Positions 1 to 8,699 of a stretch of DNA of 57,770 bases are shown in pieces. How positions within the stretch are numbered: position 1 is the first letter of the stretch; each line of letters opens with the position of its first letter. Position numbers and translations under genes: made by a program. Origin of the DNA: SIG672 sp045657105 (lineage in GTDB: Bacteria > Bacillota > Clostridia > Oscillospirales > CAG-272); contig JAZOSN010000063.1 of assembly GCA_045657105.1 (NCBI GenBank), positions 1-57,770 on the forward strand, read 5' to 3'. Under the pieces are notes generated by a model. The model worked only from the letters and a program-made list of their open reading frames with translations. It was not told the DNA's origin and did not search any database.

Positions 1-576
1 GAGGAGTGATATTCCCTTCTTCGCCTCGTCGTATTCCTCGTCTGCGCCCGCGCCTTTCATCGCGATAAAACGTCCGCCTTTTTTGACAAACGGCAGGCAG
101 ATCTCGTCAAGAATACTGAGTCTTGCGACCGCTCTTGACACACACACGTCGAAATTTTCTCTGTATTCCGGCATTTTCGCGGCGTCCTCGGCGCGCATAG
201 CGAGAGTTTTCACGTTAAGTCCGAGCTCGTTTGCGACCTCGAAAACGAATACCAGCTTTTTAGCGGTCGAATCGAGCGCCGTTACCGAAATATCCGGTCG
301 TGCGATAGCGAGCGGCAGAGTGGGAAATCCGCCTCCGCACCCGACGTCGATAACCCTTGCGCCCTCTTTTATCTCGTCTGCGGCGGCAAGACTGTCGGCA
401 AAATGACCGATTATCACATCGCGCATTTCGGTAAGCGCGGTCAGGTTCATCACCTTATTTTTTTCGACGAGCCGCTCGTAAAGTATCTCGAAGCGATCGG
501 GAAGATCTCTTTCTGTATACTTTTCAAGTCCGAGCGAGCAAAATATATTTTTGAATTCTTGTTTGAATGAAATCAT
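1..576 (-). CDS. rsmG: 16S rRNA (guanine-N7) methyltransferase RsmG (GidB), 3' end cut by window edge
   Basis: I translated this frame directly from the minus strand. It opens at ATG 576 with MISFKQEFKNIF and runs open to base 1, giving 192 codons of a family usually near 240, so the C-terminus lies outside the window. RsmG methylates G527 of 16S rRNA with S-adenosylmethionine. Visible family features are the N-terminal segment ending NKVMNLTALTE, the SAM-binding loop VIDVGCGGGFPTLPLAI, and VSRAVARLSILDE. It is the last visible gene of a minus-strand run headed by uppP/ftsK and lies 21 bases after the CPBP protease gene. In many Firmicutes rsmG sits with the chromosome partitioning genes; here it does not on the visible side. 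Confidence 0.9.
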   Translation of the reverse strand, partial: MISFKQEFKNIFCSLGLEKYTERDLPDRFEILYERLVEKNKVMNLTALTEMRDVIIGHFADSLAAADEIKEGARVIDVGCGGGFPTLPLAIARPDISVTALDSTAKKLVFVFEVANELGLNVKTLAMRAEDAAKMPEYRENFDVCVSRAVARLSILDEICLPFVKKGGRFIAMKGAGADEEYDEAKKGISLL

Positions 577-597
577 AATTTTTCCTTTAAAAAGCAC

Positions 598-1521
598 TTA
601 AAGGGCAAGCGACATTATCATAAAGAGCAGTACGCACACTATAAATACCGGTGAGAGAAAGACCTCACTTATAGCGTATATTCCCCTCGTTCTTCCCTTT
701 TTTTCTTTCGGATTTTTCTTCATCGTGGCATCGCCCACCGCGTATTCCCAGTAAACGATCGACGCCTCTCTGAGCGACAGAGTGAGCGCAAGCAAAAACA
801 CGACAACTATCACGAAAAGCGAAAGAGTCATACTTCCCGATCCGAGTATCATCTGCGACACGAGCGGTACAGCGTAAATACTGAAAAGGTTGCTTACAAG
901 ATGCAAAAGTATGGTTATAAACAGATTTTGCGTAACGTAAAATGAAATTCCGAGCACGACTCCGCAGAAAAAGTAGGAGAGAAATCCGCTTATACTGAAA
1001 TGAAGCATCGCAAACGCGAGCGACGAGATCGTAATAGCACAGAACTTTCCGTACGCTCTATACTCGTGCAGGAGAATTCCTCTGAACACGAACTCCTCGC
1101 ATATTGCGGGAACGAGTCCGAGTGCGAGAAAAACGTATACAAATCCGCTCTGCTCGCTTATTTCGGAGAGCTCCTGTCCTGTCGTCGAAACGCCGTACTG
1201 ACTTCCGCCTATTGCACTGACCGCAAACTGTATGATCATACTACCGAGCACGAGTACAACGAGAGTGTAAAGCAAAAAGAGCGTTCTCGACGGTATCATC
1301 GCGTTTACGGGAATGTTCGAGAAATAATTGTCATCTCTCGTTCGGCAGTAAAAGAGCGCGGGAAGCGCAAATATCACGACCTGTGCGACTATCGTTTTAG
1401 CAAATATCTCGTCTACCGTCTGTCCCGAGGTCAGATTGAACACCCTTGTAAGAATAGTCATAACAAATACGAAAAGTATAAGTACCGGGGCAATTCCCGA
1501 GCTTTTAAATCTTTTTGCCAA
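598..1521 (-). CDS. CPBP (CAAX/Abi) family intramembrane metalloprotease
   Basis: A 307-residue polytopic membrane protein. The CPBP glutamate motif EEFVFRGILLHEYR lies near residue 142 and a histidine motif, FAMLHFSISGF, follows; these are the expected zinc/catalytic positions of Rce1/CPBP intramembrane proteases. Hydrophobic segments occur at about residues 10-30, 40-57, 80-110, 125-140, 160-215, 225-247 and at the extreme C-terminus. The start codon overlaps the end of the upstream 5-formyl-THF cyclo-ligase gene by 17 bases, which suggests translational coupling. Substrates of bacterial CPBP proteins are mostly unknown; roles in prenylated protein processing or peptide self-immunity are known for relatives, but nothing here points to either. 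Family is secure, function is not. Confidence 0.82.
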   Translation of the reverse strand: MAKRFKSSGIAPVLILFVFVMTILTRVFNLTSGQTVDEIFAKTIVAQVVIFALPALFYCRTRDDNYFSNIPVNAMIPSRTLFLLYTLVVLVLGSMIIQFAVSAIGGSQYGVSTTGQELSEISEQSGFVYVFLALGLVPAICEEFVFRGILLHEYRAYGKFCAITISSLAFAMLHFSISGFLSYFFCGVVLGISFYVTQNLFITILLHLVSNLFSIYAVPLVSQMILGSGSMTLSLFVIVVVFLLALTLSLREASIVYWEYAVGDATMKKNPKEKKGRTRGIYAISEVFLSPVFIVCVLLFMIMSLAL

Positions 1522-2098
1522 CTACCCTCACCTCTTTTTCACTCACGAGCAGATCGACTGCAATATCATATCTTCCGTGCGGAAGCTTATCTACGAGAAA
1601 GTCGGAATATATCAGTCCGACAGTCGAAATATCAGATCTGTTGAAATATCTGTCGTAAAAGCCTCTGCCGTATCCGAGTCTGTAACCCGATCTGTCGTAA
1701 GCAAGCGCAGGGATAACGACCGCGCAAGGACCGCAAGGTCTGCTCGGATCAAAGCGCTCTGCATTCTCTGACGGCTCCATAATTCCGAAGCGACCGACAG
1801 AGAGTTCGTCAAGAGAGCTTACGTAGTGAAAGTGCATTACAGAATCCTTGCTTTCGCATCTGGGCAGGGCTACCCTTTTCCCCGACGCTATCGCGCGTGT
1901 GATGAGCTCTCTCACGTCTATCTCCCCCTCTATGGGGTAGTAAAGAAGCAGAGTATGGGCGTATCTGTAAGTGGCAAGTGAGATAAATCTCTCTATTATT
2001 TTTTCATCGAGCTTCGCTTTACGCTCACCGTCAATAGAGGCTCTTTTCTCCGAATAGGTCTTACGAAGTGCCTTTTTTTCTTCTTTTATCTGATACAT
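1505..2098 (-). CDS. 5-formyltetrahydrofolate cyclo-ligase
   Basis: This enzyme converts 5-formyl-THF to 5,10-methenyl-THF using ATP, a one-carbon folate salvage step in the cytoplasm. The diagnostic C-terminal loop is YRLGYGRGFYDRYF, and an N-terminal lysine/arginine-rich segment (IKEEKKALRKTYSEKR) precedes the fold. I start it at ATG 2098 (MYQIKEEK), giving 197 residues, because a GGAG lies 11 bases upstream and family members begin just before this basic segment. An upstream in-frame ATG at 2122 has no ribosome site. The 3' end overlaps the CPBP gene. The neighbours give no folate context, so this looks like a general housekeeping run. Confidence 0.93.
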   Translation of the reverse strand: MYQIKEEKKALRKTYSEKRASIDGERKAKLDEKIIERFISLATYRYAHTLLLYYPIEGEIDVRELITRAIASGKRVALPRCESKDSVMHFHYVSSLDELSVGRFGIMEPSENAERFDPSRPCGPCAVVIPALAYDRSGYRLGYGRGFYDRYFNRSDISTVGLIYSDFLVDKLPHGRYDIAVDLLVSEKEVRVVGKKI

Positions 2099-2133
2099 CT
2101 TAATAAATTCTCCACTCTGCATTTTATCGCAGT

Positions 2134-2685
2134 TTATCTGAATCTTATCTCCTTGGCTATCTTTCTTGCCAGTGCTCTCGATCTTATTTTTTCGACGATA
2201 ACAAGTCCGAACTGAGTAGCGACTCCCATTCCTGCCGCAGTTATGATATTTTCGCTCGTAACTACTCTGAAAAGCTTCGGAATTTTTGCTCCGATAAGCT
2301 CGTCCTCAAATCCGGGATAGCAGGTCGCACTTTTCTCTTCGAGAATTCCGAGCTTGCCGAGTATCATCGGTGCCGCGCAGATAGCCGCGATCGGAACGTT
2401 ACTGCTATCTGCTTCAAGCAGCATTTCGCGAAGAGGTCTTGATGCGAGCAGATTTTTTGTCCCGGGCATTCCGCCGGGAAGCATTATAAGCTCAGGGAGC
2501 GCCTCTCCGAAGGAAATTTCATTTATTTTTTTATCCGCCTGTATGGATATTCCGTGCGAGCCGACCACACTGAGATCGTCAGAGATCGAAACCTTCACGA
2601 CCTCTATTCCCGCACGAAGCATAATATCTATCGGGCATATAGCCTCTGTTTCCTCGAAGCCGTTTGCAAGAAAAACGTATACCAT
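2134..2685 (-). CDS. DJ-1/PfpI family protein (YajL/ThiJ-like)
   Basis: A 183-residue protein of the DJ-1/PfpI superfamily. It opens VYVFLANGFEETEA, where the glutamate of the FEE(T/I)E motif sits near the nucleophile. The nucleophile elbow is AAICAAPMIL with Cys at about residue 103, and LPGGMPGTKNL precedes it. Relatives are described as chaperones, glyoxalases or deglycases; the exact activity is disputed in the literature and cannot be read from sequence. It lies 11 bases upstream of the folate cyclo-ligase and 21 bases downstream of the GNAT gene, so it is part of the ftsK run. Clostridial genomes often annotate this type as 4-methyl-5(B-hydroxyethyl)-thiazole monophosphate biosynthesis protein, which I would not assume. 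Confidence 0.88.
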   Translation of the reverse strand: MVYVFLANGFEETEAICPIDIMLRAGIEVVKVSISDDLSVVGSHGISIQADKKINEISFGEALPELIMLPGGMPGTKNLLASRPLREMLLEADSSNVPIAAICAAPMILGKLGILEEKSATCYPGFEDELIGAKIPKLFRVVTSENIITAAGMGVATQFGLVIVEKIRSRALARKIAKEIRFR

Positions 2686-2706
2686 ATTTTCATAGATCCT
2701 TTCGTT

Positions 2707-3219
2707 TTATATAAAAAACTCGGCGTCTGACATTTTTTCGTTCTCGCTTTTTACAAGCGCGCAGATCCTGTCCGGCGACTTTGGCGCTCCGTTAAGAAAG
2801 CCCTGTGGCTCTGTAAATCTCGCGTCCACCTTAGTCTTTAAATTAAATCCAAGATGCGCGTACATATCAAAAAGTCCGGCATTTTCGGGAACGAGCATCG
2901 TAAACTCTTCGCCCCCGCCCATTTCAAGCAGTCTTTTTGCAAGTCCTCTGCCGCGGTATTTTTCATCTACTGCGAGCGCGTATATGTACCTGCCGCGAAA
3001 GACGTCACCGTCAAGCCTTGCCTTACAGTCGATAGAATTTACCATTCCGACTACCTTTTCGCCGCAGATCGCGACAAGCGCGTTTTCTGTAACCGAAAAG
3101 ATCCTGTAAAAAGCCTCAACGTAGTCAAACAAGTCCCCGAAGGTCGTCTGCCAAAGAGCCTTTATCTGCTCTTTTTCGCCTTCACTATCGACCTTTTTAA
3201 AGAGAATTTCATCAGTCAT
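2707..3219 (-). CDS. GNAT family N-acetyltransferase
   Basis: A 170-residue protein with the GNAT core. IYALAVDEKYRGRGLAKRLL contains the acetyl-CoA pyrophosphate-binding R-G-x-G-L pattern (near residues 92-97), followed by a strand and the FDMYAHLGF segment typical of the last helix. The N-terminus EKEQIKALWQTTFGD resembles acetyltransferases described as Eis-like or YitI-like in Clostridia, but the substrate cannot be assigned. The start overlaps the end of ftsK by 8 bases, indicating coupling to ftsK translation. No signal peptide or membrane segment is present, so it should act in the cytoplasm. Confidence 0.85.
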   Translation of the reverse strand: MTDEILFKKVDSEGEKEQIKALWQTTFGDLFDYVEAFYRIFSVTENALVAICGEKVVGMVNSIDCKARLDGDVFRGRYIYALAVDEKYRGRGLAKRLLEMGGGEEFTMLVPENAGLFDMYAHLGFNLKTKVDARFTEPQGFLNGAPKSPDRICALVKSENEKMSDAEFFI

Positions 3220-6139
3220 CGTTATAAGTACCCGAGGTTTCCGCCATATTATGTCTTATACGCATCTCGTAATATTCCTGTTGGGAAATGAGCGTCGTTC
3301 TCGGCTTCTGCCCATCGGGAGCACTTACGATACCGCGCTTTTGCATCTCGTCAATGATCTTTGCCGCTCTTCCGTATCCGAGAGAAAGCTTTCTCTGAAT
3401 AAGCGAGGTGGATATTTTGCCCTCGTCAACTGCAATCTCAACTGCTTCGTAGAATTTCGAATCGAGCTCAGAATCGTCCGAGGCTTCCTCGCCGACAGAT
3501 CCTGCACCCTTCTTTTTCTTCTCTCCGCAGAGTGCTGCCTGTTCTTCGATCTCCTCGATAATATCGGAATCGTAAGAAACCTCGCACTGCTCGTTTATAA
3601 AGGAAACGACGCTTTCGACCTCACTGTCGCTTACGAACGAGCCTTGGAGTCTGAGCGGCTTCATCTCCTGAACGGGAGCATAAAGCATATCTCCGCGTCC
3701 GACGAGCTTTTCTGCGCCCGCCACGTCGATTATTGTACGCGAGTCGGTATTCGAAGCAACCGTAAATGCAATTCTCGAAGGAATATTTGCCTTGATAAGA
3801 CCTGTAATAACGTCAACCGACGGTCTTTGTGTACCGACGATCATATGCATACCTGCGGCACGTGCCTTTGCGGCAAGGCGGCATATCGAATCCTCAACGT
3901 CGTCCTTCGCCTGCATCATAAGGTCGGCAAGCTCGTCTATTACGATAATTATATGCGGTAAAAATTCCATTTCCTCGTTTTGTGCGGCAATAGCGTTATA
4001 TCCTGCAAGATTACGTACGCCGTACTGCTCGATAAGCGAGAAACGGCGCTCCATTTCTATAACCGCCCATGCAAGCGCGCCTGCCGCCTTTCTCGGCTCG
4101 TTAAGAACCGGCACGAGAAGGTGGGGAAGCTTATTATAAGTATTAAGCTCAACTTTTTTGGGGTCAACGAGTATAAGCTTGACCTCGTCCGGCTTTGCTC
4201 TGTAAAGAAGGCTTACGAGAAGGCTGTTTATACATACCGATTTACCCATACCGGTAGCACCTGCTATAAGAAGGTGAGGCATCTTGGCAATATCGAGAAG
4301 CACGGGCTCGCCCGCGACGTTTACACCGAGCGCACAGGTAACCTTGCTCTTTGCGCTTCTGAACTGCTCCGTGTCTATGAGATTTCTCAGGAAAACGGTA
4401 GCTCTCGATCTGTTGGGAACCTCTATACCGACCGCGACCTTGCCGGGTATCGGCTCGACGCGGACTCCGCTTGTCTTCATATTAAGTGCAATATCATCAA
4501 CGAGGTTGGATATTGCCTTTACCTTTACGCCCGCCTTGGGAGCGACCTCGTATCTCGTGATCGTCGGTCCGTGAGAGATATGAACTATCTCAACGTCAAC
4601 CTTGAAGCTGCGAAGCACCTCTACAAGACGTCTTGCATTTGCTTCAAGCTCGGCAGAAGAGTCGCCGTCAAGCGCTCCCTCGCCCTCACTGAGAAGCTCG
4701 ATCGGCGGAAACTGATAAGGTTTTTGCTCGATCGGCGCGACGTCCTCAACAACGCTCTCGCGATCAACCTCCATTATCTCGACAGGAAGATCGTCAAACT
4801 CATTTGGCGTTATCGTAGCCGCAGGAGCTATCTTTTCGGTCTTTGTCTTCTTTTCTTTTCTGAGCTGATTTCCGTCTATATCGTATTCCTTTTCGCTTTG
4901 AGGAATAAACTCGCCCTCGGGAAGCTCGTCCTCTTCGGAGAATATCTTCTTTACGTCCTCCTCGTCGAGCTCTCTGCCGTCGTCCTTTATCTGAGGCGCA
5001 ACGTCAGAAACGGTCTTGAAATCGTGGAGTTGCTCCATATCGACAGGGGTGACCTCTACGTTTTTCTTAATGCCCGATCCCACTTTTACACTCTCAGAAA
5101 CAGGAAGGTCGGGCGTGCTCGGAGTCTTGATATGCTTTTCGAAGAAGGAAGATATTCCAACGCCCTTCTTATCATTTTCTTCTTTTTCCCGACTTGCTTT
5201 TTCTTCTTCGAGTCGCGCTTTTTCTGCCTTTTCACGCTCGATGCGCTCTTTTTCAAGTCGGTCGCGTTCAGCTTTTTCCTTCGCTCTGCGGATTTCCTCT
5301 TCCTTTGCCGCCGCTTCTCTTTCCTGTTCTTCTTTCAGAGCTTCGAGTGCCGCCGCCTCTCTTGCCGCCGCGCGTCTTTCCTTTGCACGAGCATAGGCAA
5401 GTGAAATTCTCTTATGGAGCCACTTGCAGAATTTAACGAGAAGCCTCCAAAGCCTTGCAGGAGTGATCTCAAACATAAACATTATTGCGGTCAAAAGTAT
5501 CGCGCCCATTACGACAAGCGATACCGCCTTGAAGCCGGTGTAGAGCATTCCGCCGATAAATCCGCCGACGATACCGCCGCCGCTTCTTTTTGCCATAAAG
5601 TCGTAGTAAACGCCGAGATCCCAGAACTTTATGCTTCTGTCGAAGAAGCCGCAGGTCAGTCCGACGGTCTGTATGAACGACGAGAACGCGCCCATAAGAA
5701 AGACACCGATAACGATCTTGGGAACGAGTATGTTTTTAGCAACGCTTCTCTTCCAGAACACCGCGTATCCGACGAAAACCAGAGGAATGAACCACGCGCC
5801 GTATCCGAACACTCCGTAGAGAATTCGGCAGGTATAATAGCCGATAGGTCCGGATATTCCCGCGGTTCCCTTACTGAGATCTGTGAGAAGCAGGCAGAAC
5901 GCGAAAAATATCGCAAAAACTGCCATCACGAATATCATAGCCTGATTTCCGAGGCTATCGGGATTCGGTGCCTTCGGCTCACGATTTTCTTTCTTTACCT
6001 CAACCACTGCTTTTTTGTTTTTATCCGAATTCTTTTCACGCCTTTGAGCAGGAACTGCGCTCTGTCCGCTCGGGGGAAGCTGAGTTCGTCTTTTTTCTAT
6101 AATATCAGGCTCGTTTGTCCTGCTTTTTCTACTTGCCAT
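3212..6139 (-). CDS. ftsK: DNA translocase FtsK/SpoIIIE
   Basis: A 975-residue DNA pump of the FtsK/SpoIIIE/SftA family that moves chromosome ends through the division or sporulation septum. In order: an N-terminal basic tail; about four membrane segments (roughly residues 65-215); a long charged Glu/Lys/Arg linker (about 240-330, likely coiled coil) and an acidic spacer; the translocase alpha/beta motor with Walker A GATGMGKSVCINSLL and Walker B HIIIVIDELADLMM; and a C-terminal winged-helix gamma domain (SLIQRKLSLGYGRAAKIIDE) that reads KOPS/SRS polarity sequences. The membrane segments favour FtsK/SpoIIIE over the soluble SftA. It follows uppP by 36 bases and overlaps the GNAT gene. Whether it serves mainly division or sporulation cannot be told here. 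Confidence 0.97.
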   Translation of the reverse strand: MASRKSRTNEPDIIEKRRTQLPPSGQSAVPAQRREKNSDKNKKAVVEVKKENREPKAPNPDSLGNQAMIFVMAVFAIFFAFCLLLTDLSKGTAGISGPIGYYTCRILYGVFGYGAWFIPLVFVGYAVFWKRSVAKNILVPKIVIGVFLMGAFSSFIQTVGLTCGFFDRSIKFWDLGVYYDFMAKRSGGGIVGGFIGGMLYTGFKAVSLVVMGAILLTAIMFMFEITPARLWRLLVKFCKWLHKRISLAYARAKERRAAAREAAALEALKEEQEREAAAKEEEIRRAKEKAERDRLEKERIEREKAEKARLEEEKASREKEENDKKGVGISSFFEKHIKTPSTPDLPVSESVKVGSGIKKNVEVTPVDMEQLHDFKTVSDVAPQIKDDGRELDEEDVKKIFSEEDELPEGEFIPQSEKEYDIDGNQLRKEKKTKTEKIAPAATITPNEFDDLPVEIMEVDRESVVEDVAPIEQKPYQFPPIELLSEGEGALDGDSSAELEANARRLVEVLRSFKVDVEIVHISHGPTITRYEVAPKAGVKVKAISNLVDDIALNMKTSGVRVEPIPGKVAVGIEVPNRSRATVFLRNLIDTEQFRSAKSKVTCALGVNVAGEPVLLDIAKMPHLLIAGATGMGKSVCINSLLVSLLYRAKPDEVKLILVDPKKVELNTYNKLPHLLVPVLNEPRKAAGALAWAVIEMERRFSLIEQYGVRNLAGYNAIAAQNEEMEFLPHIIIVIDELADLMMQAKDDVEDSICRLAAKARAAGMHMIVGTQRPSVDVITGLIKANIPSRIAFTVASNTDSRTIIDVAGAEKLVGRGDMLYAPVQEMKPLRLQGSFVSDSEVESVVSFINEQCEVSYDSDIIEEIEEQAALCGEKKKKGAGSVGEEASDDSELDSKFYEAVEIAVDEGKISTSLIQRKLSLGYGRAAKIIDEMQKRGIVSAPDGQKPRTTLISQQEYYEMRIRHNMAETSGTYNDD

Positions 6140-6175
6140 AATACTGAATGTCCTTTCCTTTTAGTTTTCGGTGAA

Positions 6176-7009
6176 TTATGCGAAGAAGCTCCAAATCACC
6201 GCCGCCGCACCTACCGCGAAGCAGTAATAGGAAAATATTCTGAAATTCGATTTCTTTGAAATATAGCCGAGCAGCTTTATAGCGCATACTCCGACGATTG
6301 CCGAAACTGCCGCTCCGACAAGATAGATCGCGAGAGTTTTTGAGTCGGGCACATCTGCAAAGAATGCAGGGAGCTTCAAGACCGATGCGCCGAGAATTGC
6401 CGGAATCGAGAGCAGAAAAGAAAATCTGACCGCGTCCGGACGATCGAGTCCGTTAAGAAGTCCGCCCGTGATGGTCGAGCCTGATCTCGAAATTCCGGGC
6501 AGGAGTGCAACTGCCTGACAAAGACCTATGAGAAGCGCGTTCTTTGGCCTTATTTCATCGAGAGTTTTATTTCCTCTCGAAAGCTTATCAGAGATAATAA
6601 GAACGAGTCCGTTAAAGATAAGCAGTGCGCCGACTATAACGAGATAGCCCGACACCATATCGAGATAATCCTCTATAAGCATCATAGGCACGAGAGGCAA
6701 AGTGGCGATTATTATGTATATAACGAGCTTTTCGTGCAAAGAATACTCGCTCATCTTGAAATTGCCCTTAAATATTTTCGAGCAAAGACTGAAAAAGCTC
6801 TTTATAAGTCCGAAAATATCCTTGTAGTAAACTATCGCGACCGCGATAAGCGTTCCGAGGTGCAGAAGTACGTTGAACGCCACGGCATCCATACCGTCAC
6901 CAAAGCCTGTGATTATTTGCATGATTGCAAGATGTCCCGAGCTTGATACCGGCAGAAACTCTGTAAGTCCCTGTATGACACCGTAAAAAATAGCCTCCCA
7001 GATACTCAT
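6176..7009 (-). CDS. uppP: Undecaprenyl-diphosphatase UppP (BacA type)
   Basis: This integral membrane phosphatase dephosphorylates undecaprenyl pyrophosphate to recycle the lipid carrier of cell-wall synthesis; raised dosage gives bacitracin resistance in relatives. Both signature motifs are present: GLTEFLPVSSSGHL near the N-terminus and LLPGISRSGSTITGG in the middle, with about seven or eight hydrophobic segments. I start at ATG 7009 (MSIWEAIFYG, 277 residues); the in-frame ATG at 7030 lies in front of the AAGGGAG ribosome site that serves 7009. It heads the minus-strand run into ftsK, and a promoter is visible upstream at 7060-7088. Confidence 0.95.
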   Translation of the reverse strand: MSIWEAIFYGVIQGLTEFLPVSSSGHLAIMQIITGFGDGMDAVAFNVLLHLGTLIAVAIVYYKDIFGLIKSFFSLCSKIFKGNFKMSEYSLHEKLVIYIIIATLPLVPMMLIEDYLDMVSGYLVIVGALLIFNGLVLIISDKLSRGNKTLDEIRPKNALLIGLCQAVALLPGISRSGSTITGGLLNGLDRPDAVRFSFLLSIPAILGASVLKLPAFFADVPDSKTLAIYLVGAAVSAIVGVCAIKLLGYISKKSNFRIFSYYCFAVGAAAVIWSFFA

Positions 7010-7059
7010 CTTTGCACTATCTCCCTTCAAATCTTATATGAACATAAATATTCATACTA

Positions 7060-7088
7060 ATTTTATCATATTACAAGCAAAAATACAA
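7060..7088 (-). promoter_or_regulatory. Predicted sigma-A promoter for uppP-ftsK run
   Basis: Read on the minus strand: TTGTAT, a 17-base spacer, then TAAAAT, about 50 bases before the uppP start. It matches the -35 box moderately and the -10 box well. The surrounding 7031-7169 is AT-rich and has no other feature I can support. Confidence 0.5.
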
Positions 7089-7169
7089 GTACAATTCCAT
7101 TATTATTTAACTTTTATTTTCTCGTATTTTCGCGTTTGTTTTTTCTTTTTCGTTAAAATTAAGAAAGTA

Positions 7170-7194
7170 CACCGCTTCGAAAAACGAAGCGGTG
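7170..7194 (-). terminator. Hairpin downstream of mltG, probable terminator
   Basis: A perfect 10-bp inverted repeat (CACCGCTTCG / CGAAGCGGTG) around a five-base loop begins 25 bases after the mltG stop codon. On the minus strand it is followed by a T-rich but interrupted tract, so termination efficiency is uncertain. Confidence 0.65.
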
Positions 7195-7218
7195 CATCTT
7201 ACTGTATTAAAATCCCGA

Positions 7219-8619
7219 TCAGTCATAAAGTCCCTGATCGACTTTGAGAAGCTCCTCTGCCGACATAGAGTCGTACTTGACGTGCTCTGCATAGTTCTTG
7301 GAGTAGACGAGATAGCCGTTGCTCTTCGAGATGAAATAGTAGAATTTCGTACTCGACGGATAGAGCGCCGCCTTTATTGCGGTAAGCGACGGACTGCATA
7401 TCGGTCCGGGCGTATATCCCGAATATCTTCTTGTGTTATACTGCGACTCGACAAGCAGGTCTGACGCGGTTATCTCCGCGTGTCTTGAACCCTCGACGTG
7501 TCTGAAATAGTATTGAAGAGTTACGTCACACTCAAATCTCGGATAATTCTTTTTGTTGTTAAGTCTGTTGTGAAGGACGCTCGAAACGTATTCGTAGTCA
7601 ACCACGTATTTCGCTTCACACTGAATTATAGACGCGAGGATTATAGCCTCATCTATCGTAATTCCAAGCTCCTCGCAACGCTTCTCGTAAGCTCTTGCGA
7701 ACTTTTTGTTGAAGTTATTGAGCAGCTTTTTGAGAACGGTCACCTCGGACGAGTTCGTGTAAAAATAATACGTATCGGGATAGAGGTATCCGTCAAGACG
7801 GTAAAACCTCTCCTCGTGCATTCCTTCTTTAAGCGGTTCAAGGAACCAATAATTAAGCTCGGCGTTATTTATAGCCTCGGTAAAGCCCTCTCTCGTACCT
7901 ATTCCCTTCGCAATGAACAGGTCGATTATATCGTCTGTCGTAAAGCCTTCGGGAATAGTTACCGTGATCGTCTTACGCGGCGGCTTGGGATTTATTTTTG
8001 AGAGTATTACGTCGTAATTATTCGCCGCGGAAAATTCGTAGGTTCCGTTTTTAAGCCCGAATCTGCCGTCTTTTTTGAGATAAACGTACAACTTAAAAAA
8101 CTCGGGATATTTTATGGCGCCTTCCTTATGAAGCAGGTCTGCCAGATCGTCAAGTGTCATATTTGCGTTGTCGATGGTTACGCTTACGGTAATATCGTCC
8201 TTAACGAACGCAAACGCGTCGTTGGCGCGAGTGATAATAAAGTGAGCAAGAAGCAGCGCGAGAATAAGCACCGCCATAACGTAGATTATCGTAAAGGAGA
8301 GGCTTCTGATGCTGAGTCCTCTTTCGTTTACTATCTTCTTTTTCACCTTAACTCTCTTGACGGTGGCGACATCCGGGACGATCTCGATTTCTCTCGTTCT
8401 GTCGTTAGCGTCAACAACGTCAAAACCAAGAGAGGTGTCTTCGAGCGAATTACCGTTGTAATAAGCGCCGTTTTCCGATCCGAACGAAAGATTTTCGAGT
8501 GCGCTGTCGTTTCGGGCAAATATATCTTTATCTTTGCTCTTTTCGGAAACCTCCGCAAGATCCTTTTGATCCTGCTCTCGGTTTTCGTTTTCGCGTATCA
8601 TATCATCATTTTTTGGCAT
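7219..8619 (-). CDS. mltG: Endolytic murein transglycosylase MltG (YceG-like)
   Basis: A 466-residue membrane-anchored lytic transglycosylase that cleaves nascent peptidoglycan strands and sets glycan length. The N-terminal about 110 residues are charged and cytoplasmic; one membrane segment follows (about 108-130, FTIIYVMAVLILALLLAHFI). A LysM-like/YceG N-domain comes next (ITVTIPEGFTTDDIIDL), then the catalytic domain with ILASIIQCEAKYV, VLHNRLNNKKNYPRF and the closing YTPGPICSPSLTAIKAAL. The usual ASIVEKE motif reads ASIIQCE here: the last glutamate is kept and the first is glutamine. The Shine-Dalgarno AAAGGA supports the ATG. It is last in the minus-strand run from the UAP1-like gene. 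Confidence 0.92.
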   Translation of the reverse strand: MPKNDDMIRENENREQDQKDLAEVSEKSKDKDIFARNDSALENLSFGSENGAYYNGNSLEDTSLGFDVVDANDRTREIEIVPDVATVKRVKVKKKIVNERGLSIRSLSFTIIYVMAVLILALLLAHFIITRANDAFAFVKDDITVSVTIDNANMTLDDLADLLHKEGAIKYPEFFKLYVYLKKDGRFGLKNGTYEFSAANNYDVILSKINPKPPRKTITVTIPEGFTTDDIIDLFIAKGIGTREGFTEAINNAELNYWFLEPLKEGMHEERFYRLDGYLYPDTYYFYTNSSEVTVLKKLLNNFNKKFARAYEKRCEELGITIDEAIILASIIQCEAKYVVDYEYVSSVLHNRLNNKKNYPRFECDVTLQYYFRHVEGSRHAEITASDLLVESQYNTRRYSGYTPGPICSPSLTAIKAALYPSSTKFYYFISKSNGYLVYSKNYAEHVKYDSMSAEELLKVDQGLYD

Positions 8620-8699
8620 ATCTTTTTATCCTTTCGGAAAGCGTTTGACTAACGGTATTTTTTGAAAATACCAAGCGTTTTATTCGTCATTTTGCCCTA

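Noticed and set aside
3980..5404. Long open frame (474 codons) on the plus strand opposite ftsK
   Set aside because: It is fully antisense to a secure ftsK gene, rich in Arg/Leu/Tyr/Cys in a composition typical of antisense frames, and has no family motif; it is a by-product of codon usage.
8634..8680. Hairpin GGTATTTT...AAAATACC with flanking AAGCGTTT direct repeats, as a terminator after the acyl-CoA synthetase gene
   Set aside because: The stem is AT-rich and no T-run follows on the minus strand, so I could not separate it from chance.
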